The notes under the pieces are model-generated. The model was not told the origin of the DNA, did not search any database, and saw nothing but the letters and a program-made list of their open reading frames with translations. A program made the position numbers and the translations under genes. From Xylanivirga thermophila (lineage in GTDB: Bacteria > Bacillota > Clostridia > Caldicoprobacterales > Xylanivirgaceae): a DNA stretch of 64,000 nucleotides. This document shows, piece after piece, positions 17,166 through 26,824 of this stretch. Position 1 is the first letter of the stretch. Each line of letters starts with the position of its first letter. Location of the stretch: contig NZ_RXHQ01000005.1 of the NCBI RefSeq assembly GCF_004138105.1, forward strand, positions 1 through 64,000, given 5' to 3'.

Positions 17166-17675
17166 ATGAAGTCATTTACTACTAAAAAATTGATATTAAC
17201 AGGTATCCTAGCAGGATTGGTCTTTGCCATTACTAGTTTTACTAGGATACCTTCACCCTTCGTAAAAGGAGGGTATTATCATGGTGGGGATGGAATAATT
17301 TATTTATCAGCATTTTTACTAGGACCTGGTGTAGGAGCCCTTGTATCGGGAATAGGCTCATTTTTAGCGGATTTATATTTAGGTGCTCCCGCCTATATGT
17401 TTGCTACTTTTATAATCAAAGGCATAATGGGATACATAGCCGGTAAGTTTCTGTATAAAAAAGATGGGGAACCATCTAAGGGAAGAAAGGTATTGGGCCT
17501 AATTATTGCAGGCTTGTGGATGGTACTTGGATATTACATATATGAGATTACTTTTTTACAAATAGAGTGGCGTACCGGTCTTATAGATGCAGCTGCCAAC
17601 ATAGGTCAGGCAGTGGTAGGGGCTGTTATTTTTATACCCCTTTCATATTCGGTGGCTAGGATAAAGAAAATGTAA
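17166..17675 (+). CDS. ECF transporter S component
   Basis: A 169-residue integral membrane protein with about five to six helices. It has the family start TTKKLILTGILAGLVF, a conserved FVKGGYYHGGDGIIYLSAF loop and GVGALVSGIGSFLADL. S components bind a vitamin or metabolite and share an ECF module. No T or A subunit gene lies in this window, so it belongs to the shared-module group. The closest visible resemblance is to HMP/pantothenate-type S components, but the ligand is not assigned. Confidence 0.85.
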   Translation: MKSFTTKKLILTGILAGLVFAITSFTRIPSPFVKGGYYHGGDGIIYLSAFLLGPGVGALVSGIGSFLADLYLGAPAYMFATFIIKGIMGYIAGKFLYKKDGEPSKGRKVLGLIIAGLWMVLGYYIYEITFLQIEWRTGLIDAAANIGQAVVGAVIFIPLSYSVARIKKM

Positions 17676-17676
17676 G

Positions 17677-17716
17677 TAAAAATGGACTATAGGCAAATGC
17701 TTATGGTCCATTTTTA
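17677..17716. terminator. Bidirectional terminator
   Basis: A stem of about 15 bp pairs 17677-17691 with 17701-17716. A/T runs on both sides serve the S-component gene and the convergent cation transporter. Confidence 0.82.
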
Positions 17717-17728
17717 CTCAGTTATTGT

Positions 17729-18598
17729 TCATTCTCCTTTATAAGGATCAACATGTACCATGCAATGTTTTATGTCTTTTATTTCCATTTCTATATTATC
17801 ATGTACTCTTTGTGCTATATCATGTCCTTTTTTTACCGATAGATCTCCATCTACCGATATCTCTATATCAACATAGAGTTTATTCCCAAATATTCGGGTT
17901 TTTAGATCATTTATCTCATGTACTCCATTAATGGAGAGGGTTATTTCACGTATTTTATCTATTACTTCATCATCAGCAGAATAATCAACTAGTTCTTTGC
18001 TTGATTTTAGCCAAAAATCAATGCCTACTTTTATTATAAATATGCTGACTACTATCCCGGCTATTGGATCTAATGCCTTTATGCCCATTCGGGCACCTAA
18101 TATACCTGCAAAGGTGCCAATTGATGAAAATGCATCTGATCTATGATGCCAGGCATCAGCTTCCATAGATATGCTTTTTAATTTTTTTGCTATTTTGATG
18201 GTATACCAATACATGCCCTCCTTTATTATTATTGAAACAAATGCAGCTATAAGGGCTATTTGTCCTGGAGTATGCATATCTTTTTTTATTAAAGCTTTTG
18301 CACCCTCATAACCAATAAAAAATCCAGTTAAGATAAGTATCACGCTTATTATTTTTGCGAATATAGGTTCATATTTTTCATGGCCATAAGGATGGTCGTG
18401 ATCAGCATCTTTAGAAGATACTTTGAGTCCTATTATTACTATAACAGTAGCTAGTACATCTGATAGGGTATGAACTCCATCGGCTAACATGGCGCTACTT
18501 TTCCCTATTATACCTGCTAGTATTTTAAAAATGCATAAGAGTACATTAACTATTATGGTGTTACGTGCTGTAAAAACCCCCAGATTGTTATTATCCAT
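17729..18598 (-). CDS. Cation diffusion facilitator (CDF) family transporter
   Basis: A 289-residue protein with six predicted helices and a C-terminal cytoplasmic dimerisation domain. The metal-site residues are in LADGVHTLSD and EADAWHHRSDAFSS. The His-rich DADHDHPYGHEKYE loop is typical of divalent cation/proton antiporters of the FieF/MamM type. Export of Zn, Fe, Mn or Co is likely, though the metal is unknown. GGAGG lies 11 nt before the ATG. A second, partial CDF gene lies at the window's right edge. Confidence 0.9.
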   Translation of the reverse strand: MDNNNLGVFTARNTIIVNVLLCIFKILAGIIGKSSAMLADGVHTLSDVLATVIVIIGLKVSSKDADHDHPYGHEKYEPIFAKIISVILILTGFFIGYEGAKALIKKDMHTPGQIALIAAFVSIIIKEGMYWYTIKIAKKLKSISMEADAWHHRSDAFSSIGTFAGILGARMGIKALDPIAGIVVSIFIIKVGIDFWLKSSKELVDYSADDEVIDKIREITLSINGVHEINDLKTRIFGNKLYVDIEISVDGDLSVKKGHDIAQRVHDNIEMEIKDIKHCMVHVDPYKGE

Positions 18599-18696
18599 CT
18601 CATATTACCTCCAAAATAAATTCGGTGTTTATAGCCATTATATGTGTATAACAGGTATTAGGTTATATATAATATTAACAATGGCAATATCATTTT

Positions 18697-18732
18697 CATA
18701 TACTATATAGTGATAAAAAAATGTAGTATATG
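18697..18732 (+). promoter_or_regulatory. Inverted repeat ending at the peroxiredoxin ribosome binding site
   Basis: CATATACTA (18697-18705) and TAGTATATG (18724-18732) form a 9-bp perfect inverted repeat with an 18-nt spacer. The right arm ends directly against GAGGTG, the Shine-Dalgarno of the next gene. It may be an operator or a leader hairpin. Confidence 0.4.
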
Positions 18733-18743
18733 AGGTGAAAGAG

Positions 18744-19391
18744 ATGGATAATAATACATGCGGTGTGCGCATTGGCATGCAGGCACCAGATTTTCAAGCA
18801 ATTACTACCTTTGGACCACTAAAATTATCCAATTGGAAGGGCAGCTGGATAGTGTTCTTTTCACATCCTGGAGATTTTACACCGGTTTGTACTACTGAAT
18901 TTATTGAGTTTGCAAAGGCATATCCTGCTTTTGTAAAACGAAATACAAAGCTATTAGGGCTTAGTATAGACAGTAACCCTTCCCATTTGGCATGGGTGCA
19001 TAATATATATATGAACACCGGTATTGCCATACCGTTTCCAATAGTAGCAGATAGGGATATGAGCATTGCGAAAAAATATGGCATGATATCGCCTGAAGCA
19101 AGTTCTACTGAAACGGTAAGAAGTGTATTCATAATAGATGACAGGCAGATTATAAGGGCTATTCTGTCTTATCCCCTTACAAATGGCAGATGTATACCGG
19201 AGATAATAAGGCTATTGGATGCCCTTCAGACATCTGATAGAGAAAAAGTAGTAACTCCCGCCAATTGGTGTCCAGGGCAACCGGTAATGGTACCACCCCC
19301 TAAGACATATGAAGAGCTGTTGGAGCGAGAAGGAGATCCTGAGGGACTAAGGTGTATAGACTGGTATTGGTGCTATAGAGATAAGGTATGA
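18744..19391 (+). CDS. Peroxiredoxin, Prx6/archaeal-type
   Basis: A 215-residue thiol peroxidase. The peroxidatic Cys49 is in HPGDFTPVCTTEF, and the matching Arg (about 126) is in TETVRSVF. Extra C-terminal cysteines at about 176 (NWCPGQP), 204 and 210 (RCIDWYWCY) match the long archaeal-type Prx6 subgroup, where C-terminal Cys residues take part in the disulfide cycle. It reduces H2O2 and organic hydroperoxides, a useful function in an anaerobe. The ATG at 18744 is chosen over the GTG at 18735 because GAGGTG gives a proper 6-7-nt spacing. Confidence 0.92.
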   Translation: MDNNTCGVRIGMQAPDFQAITTFGPLKLSNWKGSWIVFFSHPGDFTPVCTTEFIEFAKAYPAFVKRNTKLLGLSIDSNPSHLAWVHNIYMNTGIAIPFPIVADRDMSIAKKYGMISPEASSTETVRSVFIIDDRQIIRAILSYPLTNGRCIPEIIRLLDALQTSDREKVVTPANWCPGQPVMVPPPKTYEELLEREGDPEGLRCIDWYWCYRDKV

Positions 19392-19419
19392 AGAACCATA
19401 CAACAGTATGGTTCTTCAT
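19388..19419. terminator. Shared hairpin between convergent genes
   Basis: A perfect 13-bp inverted repeat (19388-19400 with 19407-19419) contains the peroxiredoxin stop and the stop of the convergent response regulator. T-runs are short on both sides, so its strength is uncertain. Confidence 0.6.
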
Positions 19420-21017
19420 ATCTTATCAAAATGCTTCTCCCTATATTCCAACGGGGTCATACCAATATTTTTTTTGAATACTCTGAAGAAATATTGTGGA
19501 TCGTTATATCCTATGCTTTTTGAAATATCTGTTACCCTAGCTTTAGTTTTTGACAATAGCATACATGCATTTTTCATGCGTGTAGCAGTTATATAATCTA
19601 TCACAGTTTTGCCTGTTTCCTCCTTAAAAATTGTAGATAGATAATTTGGATTTATGGCAAAGGAATAGGCTATGTCATTTACGCTCAAATCGTCTTGAAA
19701 GTGATTTTCAATATATTCTTGGATAAGTATTATTCGATCTTTACAGTTTGTATCTAATGGTTTTTGTATATCCATTATATCTGCTATAGTTGTATATAAA
19801 TAGCTTATGATTTCGTCTATATTATCAAATTTATCCAGTATTTCTCTGCTCATGAGTGAAATATCGATGTTTTTATTAATGGTATTTATGGAATCAGGGA
19901 ATACTTTTATAATCATATTAATAATTTCCACCCATAAAAAATATATAAACTCTGCACTTTTCCCTTGTATATTTTCTTTGGAAAAAATTTGTTTTAATAA
20001 TGGCAAGGTGTTGTCTATATCAAAATTTCCTATGCAGTTTTTCAGGAGATTTAATTGGTTATAAGGTAGGGAAATGTTTTCCATTGTCGGTATACTGCCA
20101 TATTGATATATCTTATCATTTCCGTATATTATTCTCATATCCAATGCTTGCTTTGCTTGAGTGTATAGATTATTAGATACAGACTCAGAAGGTTGGCTAA
20201 TTCCGATAGTAATACTTATCTCGAGATAACATTTCAAAACATGATGAATTTTTGATAATAGATTATTTATTTCAGCATTTGATACATCTTTTGCAGGGTA
20301 TATTATTAGCATAAATAGTTGGTTTTTATTTTTGTTATTATTTGCTATTATCTTTTTATACTGATCCATATATTCATCTAATATATTAATTATAGCAAAT
20401 TTCATAAGTTCAGTATCCCGTTCATTGAACAGAGATGTTGTATAGCTTGCATGGTCAATATGGATAATGGAGAGAAAACAGTCAAATCCTTTAGGGATAG
20501 CTATTATCTTTTCATCAGGTATACTGCTTTTTGTTACTTTTATTTGATGAAAGATCTGATTGAGTTTTTGTTCATATTCTATAGTTTGACAGTATTTTTT
20601 AAGTTTACTGTTTCGGCTACTTATCTCCAATAGATTATTTTCTTTATCCAGCTGGTATATGGCTTTGTTTAACATGTCTACCAGTTCATTATCTCCTATG
20701 GGTTTCAAAATATATCCTATAGCCCCCATGTTTATAGCCTGTTTAGCATATTCAAACTCTGCATACCCACTTATAATAATAAATTTGATTTCAGGTTTTA
20801 TCGTTTTAGCTAGTTTAATCATCTCGAGTCCATTTAATCCAGGCATTCTTATATCTGCTATAATTATATCTATATGGTTATTTTTGATTTTTCCCACTGC
20901 ATCTATCCCATCATGGGATTGTAATATTTCATCAAATGAGAATTTATGATATTTTATTTTAGATATAATGCCATTTCTTATAAGTTTTTCATCATCTACT
21001 ACCAGTATTTTATACAT
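19416..21017 (-). CDS. AraC-type response regulator (YesN-like)
   Basis: A 533-residue protein. The N-terminal receiver domain has VVDDE and the phospho-acceptor Asp in IIADIRMPG. A middle domain of unknown ligand follows, and the C-terminal AraC/XylS double helix-turn-helix domain reads NDIAYSFAINPNYLSTIFKEETG, then ATRMKNAC and DISKSIGYNDPQYFFRVFKK. It overlaps the histidine kinase gene by 8 nt (21010-21017) and is its cognate partner. Such pairs usually activate nearby sugar ABC importers, here the genes from 23044 on, which are divergently transcribed. Confidence 0.92.
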   Translation of the reverse strand: MYKILVVDDEKLIRNGIISKIKYHKFSFDEILQSHDGIDAVGKIKNNHIDIIIADIRMPGLNGLEMIKLAKTIKPEIKFIIISGYAEFEYAKQAINMGAIGYILKPIGDNELVDMLNKAIYQLDKENNLLEISSRNSKLKKYCQTIEYEQKLNQIFHQIKVTKSSIPDEKIIAIPKGFDCFLSIIHIDHASYTTSLFNERDTELMKFAIINILDEYMDQYKKIIANNNKNKNQLFMLIIYPAKDVSNAEINNLLSKIHHVLKCYLEISITIGISQPSESVSNNLYTQAKQALDMRIIYGNDKIYQYGSIPTMENISLPYNQLNLLKNCIGNFDIDNTLPLLKQIFSKENIQGKSAEFIYFLWVEIINMIIKVFPDSINTINKNIDISLMSREILDKFDNIDEIISYLYTTIADIMDIQKPLDTNCKDRIILIQEYIENHFQDDLSVNDIAYSFAINPNYLSTIFKEETGKTVIDYITATRMKNACMLLSKTKARVTDISKSIGYNDPQYFFRVFKKNIGMTPLEYREKHFDKI

Positions 21018-22842
21018 AGGTATTGGCCTCCTTGATCCTTTGCGCAGGCAATGTTATAGTTACCTGGGTACCCATATCTATCTGACTTTTTATGGTAAGC
21101 CCATACTCTTTTCCGAATGCCAGCTTTATGCGCATATTGACATTACGTATGCCTATACTCTTTTCATATCCTTTGAGAATATTACTATCCTTGTTTATAT
21201 ATTTAACCAGTTGTTCTAACTGATTCCTATCCATGCCTTTCCCATCATCTTTTATTGTTATAATTAGATTTTCCTCTTTTAAATTAGCCGATAGTTCAAT
21301 ACATCCTGGTAGATTGCTATCTTCAAACCCATGGATTACAGAATTTTCTATTATAGGCTGAAGCATAAATTTTAGTACTTTGTAATTAAAAATATCATCG
21401 TTAATACTGTGGAAAACTTCAAATCTGCCGCCAAATCGTACATTCTGTATATACATATAGTTTTCTATATGATCTATCTCATTTTTTAAAGTGGTAAATT
21501 CATGATAATTTTCATCTATACTATACCTAAACATTTTTCCTAATCTATCAGTTATCTCACATATATCGTGGCAGTTATTTATGGCTGCTATGGAATTTAT
21601 GGATTCCAATGTATTGTATAAAAAGTGGGGATTGATTTGTAGCTGCAGTGCGTTTAGCTCTGCATCTCTTTTTTCAAGCTGTTGAACATAATTCGTATTT
21701 ATAAGCTGATTGAGTTTATCAACCATTTTATTAAAGTAACTATCTAGTATGCCTATTTCATCATTTCCTTCTATGGTGGAGGTTATTTTCATGTCCCCCA
21801 TCTCGATTTTTTTCATTTTATCTATTAGAACACCTATTCTTTTTGAAAAGGCCTTGGAAAATAAAGCAGATACAAGGCAAAGTGTCAAAGTTGCCACTAG
21901 GGTAAAATACAGTATCATTTTTCTTATTGCCTTCACTTTTCTGTCTATGTCTCCATAATTAAATACAAAAAGCGCCTTCCAATTGTAATTATTTATATCC
22001 TTATATATAAGAGCGGCTTTTTCTCCATCTATTTCTACATGCGTTGTTCCATAGGGTTGTTCTAAAATTGTTTTCATATTTGAACTTGTAATATTGGGAA
22101 GTGACATGTTGTCTATATTAAATAACATATTTCCATTAGAATCCAGTATATACATGTAGGCATTGGGGTTGTTACTAAGATTACGTTTAAAGGAAAAAAA
22201 TGCAGCGGCATCTATATCAAATTTGACTATTCCTAACCTTTCGCCATATTTTTCCACCGTTGTATCGATTATAGGTTTTACAAATGAAAGCTTTATTGTG
22301 TTTTGAGTTTTGTTTTCAAAGAAGTATCCTTTTTTGAAAGTGTCAGTATCTAGCAATTGAAACCATGATTCCATCTGTGCCTGTTTTATATTGCTTATCT
22401 TAAATCCATATATAGGGTTATTAGGGTTATATGAATAGATCATCATATTTTTAAGCTCGCTTATATTTTGTGCGCCTAATAATTGATTTATATCCTTTGA
22501 TATTTTTCTTGTCATATCATATCCTCTGTCAGGATCTGTACATTCCTGGTTTACCAAAAGGTCATGTATATTATTATTTGAACAAATATTTTGCATGAGA
22601 GTACTATATACGTCTATTTTATAGTTTATACTAGCTACATATTGATTTACTGTTTGTTCATATGACGCAGCTAATTCATCCTTTATAATATTTCCCATAT
22701 TATGATTAAGCACTATTCCCACAAGCAAAAGAGGAATTGTACTTATAAATATTATAAAAAATGTAAGCTTAAAAAATATTCTAGAATTAAGTATCATAAA
22801 TTTTATTTTTGAGAAAAGTTTTTTAAGCATATTGATACACAA
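21010..22842 (-). CDS. Sensor histidine kinase (YesM-like)
   Basis: A 610-residue membrane sensor. One N-terminal helix (about 20-42), an extracellular Cache-like domain, a second helix (about 290-310), a HAMP region, the His_kinase motif LQINPHFLYNTLESI and a HATPase domain (IKDDGKGMDRNQ, GIRNVNMRIK) appear in order. It senses an extracellular, probably carbohydrate-linked, signal for the downstream regulator. A TTG at 22842 lies close to AGGAG. The ATG at 22830 is possible but sits 16 nt away. Confidence 0.92.
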   Translation of the reverse strand: MCINMLKKLFSKIKFMILNSRIFFKLTFFIIFISTIPLLLVGIVLNHNMGNIIKDELAASYEQTVNQYVASINYKIDVYSTLMQNICSNNNIHDLLVNQECTDPDRGYDMTRKISKDINQLLGAQNISELKNMMIYSYNPNNPIYGFKISNIKQAQMESWFQLLDTDTFKKGYFFENKTQNTIKLSFVKPIIDTTVEKYGERLGIVKFDIDAAAFFSFKRNLSNNPNAYMYILDSNGNMLFNIDNMSLPNITSSNMKTILEQPYGTTHVEIDGEKAALIYKDINNYNWKALFVFNYGDIDRKVKAIRKMILYFTLVATLTLCLVSALFSKAFSKRIGVLIDKMKKIEMGDMKITSTIEGNDEIGILDSYFNKMVDKLNQLINTNYVQQLEKRDAELNALQLQINPHFLYNTLESINSIAAINNCHDICEITDRLGKMFRYSIDENYHEFTTLKNEIDHIENYMYIQNVRFGGRFEVFHSINDDIFNYKVLKFMLQPIIENSVIHGFEDSNLPGCIELSANLKEENLIITIKDDGKGMDRNQLEQLVKYINKDSNILKGYEKSIGIRNVNMRIKLAFGKEYGLTIKSQIDMGTQVTITLPAQRIKEANTYV

Positions 22843-22869
22843 AGTGCTCCTTTTATAGACAAATTATTT

Positions 22870-22910
22870 ACATTGATATTATAACATAGCTTAAATATAT
22901 ATATCAATGT
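22870..22910 (-). promoter_or_regulatory. Promoter with overlapping operator for the two-component pair
   Basis: On the minus strand TTGATA (22902-22907) and TATAAT (22878-22883) are 18 nt apart. ACATTGATAT (22870-22879) and ATATCAATGT (22901-22910) form a perfect 10-bp inverted repeat overlapping both elements. CATTGATA recurs at 22945-22952. Confidence 0.55.
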
Positions 22911-23043
22911 CTTAAATTTATCTACTAATATTCAAAGTTTAATCCATTGATAAAATCGGATCAAAAAAATATAATCGTAAACAAGACAATGCTGTAAGTA
23001 TCATGATATTGGCTATTTATGTATTTTTAAGGAGGTTTTATAT

Positions 23044-23421
23044 ATGAAGCTGACAGTTTTGGGCGGGGGTGGAGTAAGATCCCCAGTTGCTGGCAAAATC
23101 CATATTGAACAGGGCTAAAAGGTTAAGTATAGATAATGTAGTGTTTATGGACAATGATGCAGAAAAGCTTAGAATATACGGGGGATTAGCGCAGGAAATT
23201 GCCCATTTAATTGATAATGGTGTAAATTTTGAACTGACTACAGATGCTGTTTATGCATTAAAGGATGCAGACTTTATAATTACAACCCTTAGGGTAGGTG
23301 AGGATAGGGGAAGAACTCTTGATGAAGTAATAGCATTGAATCATGGAGTATTGGGGCAGGAAACAACTGGTGCAGGTAGTTTTGACATGGCTATGAGATC
23401 TATTGAAGTCCCCAAAAAATT
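23044..23421 (+). pseudogene. GH4 6-phospho-glycosidase, N-terminal remnant
   Basis: Translation starts at ATG 23044 after a good AAGGAGG site and reads MKLTVLGGGGVRSP, the NAD-binding start of GH4 6-phospho-beta-glucosidases. One extra base near 23083 shifts the frame, after which LLAKSILNRAKRLSID continues normally through VVFMDNDAEKL, DADFIITTLRVG and LGQETTGAGSF. Homology stops near residue 120 at AMRSI, where sequence of a different family begins. The family's usual length is about 440 residues, so three quarters of the gene is missing. It is certainly not a functional hydrolase. Confidence 0.8.
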
Positions 23422-23941
23422 ATGCCAATAATAAATATAGCCAAAGAGTATGGATATACCTTATCAGTGGATACTGCATGGGATGAAAGTATAAAATTAG
23501 ATGCTATAAAAAAATATAATGGAAAATTGCGATATATTTATGAGCAATGAATTGGAATCCTGCAGTATAACGGGCGTGAGTACTCCAGAGCAGGCACTGG
23601 GCATTATAAGCCAATACACAGATACTGCGGTAGTTAAGCTTGGTGGAAACGGCAGTATAGCAAAAAGAGACAATAATATTGTCAAGGTTGGGGTGCCTAA
23701 AGGAGTAAATGTACTTGATACTACTGGGGCGAGAGATCTTTATGGTGCTGGGTTTATATACGGATATTTAAAAGGATGGAGCATGGAGAAAACATTAAAG
23801 TTCGCCAGTGCCTCCGGTAGTCTGGCAGTTACTTTTTATGGTGGTATGGACGAAAGCTATAGCTTAGACAAGGTGATGGAATATTACCGCATGTATGACA
23901 GCACAAATACCTTTTGTGATAAAAGTCCACTGATGAAATGA
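23422..23941 (+). pseudogene. PfkB-type carbohydrate kinase, C-terminal remnant
   Basis: This starts mid-protein at PIINIAKEYGYTLSVDTAWD and, after a frame change in an A7 tract near 23510, continues ENCDIFMSNELES, then VVKLGGNGSIAK. The catalytic-site region DTTGARDLYGAGFIYG deviates from the usual DTTGAGDxFxAGF. It runs to the natural C-terminal end near 23941. The N-terminal half of the kinase is absent. It is joined directly to the GH4 remnant, so a deletion fused two former operon genes, followed or accompanied by small frameshifts. Confidence 0.75.
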
Positions 23942-24016
23942 GAATAGTCTATTGTTTGAATAAAATATAAGACCTATAATTTAAGTGTAAAATATAAAAA
24001 CGGAAGGTTTAATGAT

Positions 24017-24946
24017 ATGAGTAATAAAATAAAACAACAAAATCCTACTTTAAAAAATATTAAAAAGAATTGGCAACTTTATACGATGCTTTTGCCATGT
24101 ATTGCGTTTTTTATAATATTCTCGTATATTCCTATGGGCGGTCTGATGCTGGCTTTCAAGGAATATAAATTTAATAAGGGTATTTTAGGCAGTCCATGGG
24201 TAGGGTTTCAATATTTTAAAACGTTTTTTTCTAACTATCAAGCGCCTCAGTTGATACGGAATACATTGATTATTGGTTTTTTAAAAACCATGGTAGAATT
24301 TCCGTTTCCTATTATTTTAGCATTACTTTTAAATGAAATACAGAATGAAAAGTTCAAAAAGACAGTACAAACCATTTCCTATCTTCCATATTTTTTATCA
24401 TGGGTAATAGTGATAACTATGATGCAAAGAATTTTTGCACCTCAAACAGGGCTTGTAAATGAGGTTAAAGCCATGTTAGGAAAAGATCCTAGTACATATT
24501 ATATGATGGAAGAGAAGAGTTTTTATCCAATGGTGTTTTTCAGTGATTTATGGAAGAATATTGGATGGAATTCTATTATTTATTTAGCAGCAATAACAGG
24601 TGTAGACCCACAGCTATACGAGGCGGCAAGAATAGATGGCTCAAATAAGTGGCAGGAAATATGGCATGTAACATTACCTTGTATAAGAACTACCATAGGC
24701 ATCCTCTTTATAATGGGTGTGGGAAGTATATTTTCATCAGGTTTTGACCAAATATATCTTTTGAGGACACCGGGAAATATGAGCTTGGCAGATACGCTTG
24801 ATGTATATGTGGTGAGAATGGGTCTGGTGGGAGGACAATATGGATATGCTACTGCTGTAGGGTTGATCCAAAGTATAGTAGGCTTGGTTATGGTGTTAAT
24901 ATCTAATAAGCTATCTGACTATTATACAGAAGTAGCCATATGGTAA
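24017..24946 (+). CDS. ABC sugar transporter permease (LplB/MalF type)
   Basis: A 309-residue permease with six predicted helices. The EAA loop is EAARIDGSNKWQEIWHVTLP. The N-terminal part (LYTMLLPCIAFFIIFSYIPM) and the length match LplB-type permeases of the CUT1 group that work with long lipoprotein binding proteins. It pairs with the second permease at 26873. No ATPase gene lies here, so a shared MsmX-type ATPase elsewhere would be needed. The gene appears intact, unlike its neighbours on both sides. Confidence 0.92.
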   Translation: MSNKIKQQNPTLKNIKKNWQLYTMLLPCIAFFIIFSYIPMGGLMLAFKEYKFNKGILGSPWVGFQYFKTFFSNYQAPQLIRNTLIIGFLKTMVEFPFPIILALLLNEIQNEKFKKTVQTISYLPYFLSWVIVITMMQRIFAPQTGLVNEVKAMLGKDPSTYYMMEEKSFYPMVFFSDLWKNIGWNSIIYLAAITGVDPQLYEAARIDGSNKWQEIWHVTLPCIRTTIGILFIMGVGSIFSSGFDQIYLLRTPGNMSLADTLDVYVVRMGLVGGQYGYATAVGLIQSIVGLVMVLISNKLSDYYTEVAIW

Positions 24947-24976
24947 CGTCGAATCCCTTAGATTTGCTAGTTAATA

Positions 24977-25010
24977 TATGGTCATTTATATCATGGTATA
25001 AATGACCATA
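24977..25010 (+). other. Intercistronic stem-loop
   Basis: A perfect 14-bp inverted repeat (24977-24990 with 24997-25010) with a 6-nt loop lies between the first permease and the binding-protein gene. There is no real T-run after it. It probably protects or partly attenuates the mRNA. Confidence 0.6.
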
Positions 25011-25063
25011 TTTCAGAACTAGGTATATAAAATATATAAAAAGGAAATTGGAGGTAAGGTTTT

Positions 25064-26802
25064 ATGAAAAAACGTTTATCAAATGTTTTAGCCGTTTTAC
25101 TTATTGTTGCCTTGATGTTTAGCATAGTAGCGTGCGGGGATAAAAAAGACGATGCTAGAAATAATGAAAACAATGAGAAAGTTGCCAGTAGTGACAATAA
25201 AGATAAACCGGATACATGGATTGCTGATCGTCATATAGTAGGCAGAGCATTTATTGACGATTTAGGTGTATCATTACCAGAAGATCAACTTAATAATGAA
25301 GTTGCAAAGGAGTTAAAGAAACGCACAGGTATTTCTCTTGAGTGGCAATATACTTCTGGGACCAGTGATCTTGAGGTGATGACTACTGCACTGGCAGCTG
25401 GAGATTTACCAGATATTATTTGTTACTATTTAAACGATTCTTCACGTCCAGAGTTTCCTGTTTTATTAAAGGCCGCTAGGGAAGAGATGTTTACCGACTT
25501 AGCACCTATTATGAAAGACACGAAAGTATAAAAAAATATTTTGAAGATGGTTTCTTGCCTAATGATAGTAAGAATAATATAATGTTCAGACCAGAATTTG
25601 ATGGGGCTTGTTACTTTGTTCATATGAATATACCAAGAAGTGAAGGGTCTAATGATTACCCATATAGGGGTGGTATGTATATTCAAAAGGCTATTGCCGA
25701 TCAGATCGGGATCGACCCTAAGACCGTTGAAACACAGGATGATTTTTATGAGATGCTAAAAAAAATAAAGGAAGGCGGTTTTAAAGATATAAATGGGAAT
25801 CCTGTTTATCCATTAGGACCACGGTATTGGGGTGGTAGTCTTGCTTCTACTGATCAATATGTAGTAGCAAATTATAAATTTGGTCTTAGTGCCGATTTTA
25901 ATGTGGATGAAAATGGTAAAGTAAAACATGAAGCGGAGACGGATTATATATTCAAACAAATTGATTTCTTTAAGAAACTATTAGCAGAGGATCTCATTCA
26001 TCCAGAGTATTTTACTATTGATTCAACTAGGGCCGAAGAACTTAGCCGTAATAATTCATCGGCTGTAATCGCAGATATACACAACTACATTGATCTGTTT
26101 AAAACGAATGAATATCTACCTGTTGGCCCATTAAAGAACTATAAAGGTGAAGTAGTTAATTTGAAAAAATCAAAAGCGGGTTATGCTGGATGGGCTATTC
26201 CAAGTACCACTAAGAATCCTGAAGAGGTAGTTAAATTTTGTGATTATCTTGCTACTGAAGAAGGCAAACTGTTATGGATGTATGGTATAGAAGGTAAGCA
26301 CTATAAGATGGTAGATGGTAAACCTATAGTAGAACAGTCAATGCTAGATCTCATGGAAGAGGATCATAAGGCTGCGGTAGATACGGGTATATTTATGGAT
26401 GGTGCAGGTTCATATTGGCTTACATTTATAGGTTCTACCGATGTAGATAATGTAGAAGACTTTGGTGAGATGTCCTATGGTGAAAATACTGATCCACATC
26501 AATATGATTTTGCTAAAAAATTATATGAGTATAAAGATATACCGATAAAATATATTGATGGATTTGGAGCATTTGCATATTTGCAGGATAATCCTGAATT
26601 AGAGCCGCAACTTAAGCCCTTGCTAGAGCAACAAAATTATGATGACATTCGAGTAAAGGCGATATTTGCAAAATCTGATGAGGAAAGTAGAAAGATTATT
26701 GAAAATTATAGGGAACAATTAAAAAAAGCTGATATAGAGAAATTTGAAGAATTCTTAGAAAAAAAATATAAGGAAGATCCAGAGAGTATAAATTTCTATT
26801 AA
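25064..26802 (+). pseudogene. Extracellular sugar-binding lipoprotein, frameshifted
   Basis: A family-1-type (LplA-like) solute-binding protein of about 578 residues if repaired. The start has a signal peptide with lipobox SIVAC, then TGISLEWQYTSG and AAGDLPDIICYY. The first frame stops at 25531 after KDTKV. The next frame continues in register with YFEDGFLPNDSKNN and runs intact to 26802. A one-base deletion beside an A7 tract near 25528 explains this. The stop codon precedes the A-tract, so slippage on that run would not restore the frame. Sequencing error is possible, but decay of the neighbouring genes favours a real mutation. Confidence 0.8.
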
Positions 26803-26824
26803 TACTAAAATATTAGCATTGTCA

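Noticed and set aside
17128-17166. Riboswitch before the ECF S component
   Set aside because: Only about 37 nt separate it from the UbiB gene, too short for an aptamer.
18660-18690. PerR-type box upstream of the peroxiredoxin
   Set aside because: The A/T-rich stretch has only partial symmetry with the PerR consensus.
25500-25560. Programmed frameshifting in the binding-protein gene
   Set aside because: The stop codon lies before the A7 tract, and no slippery heptamer or downstream structure is apparent. A mutation fits better.
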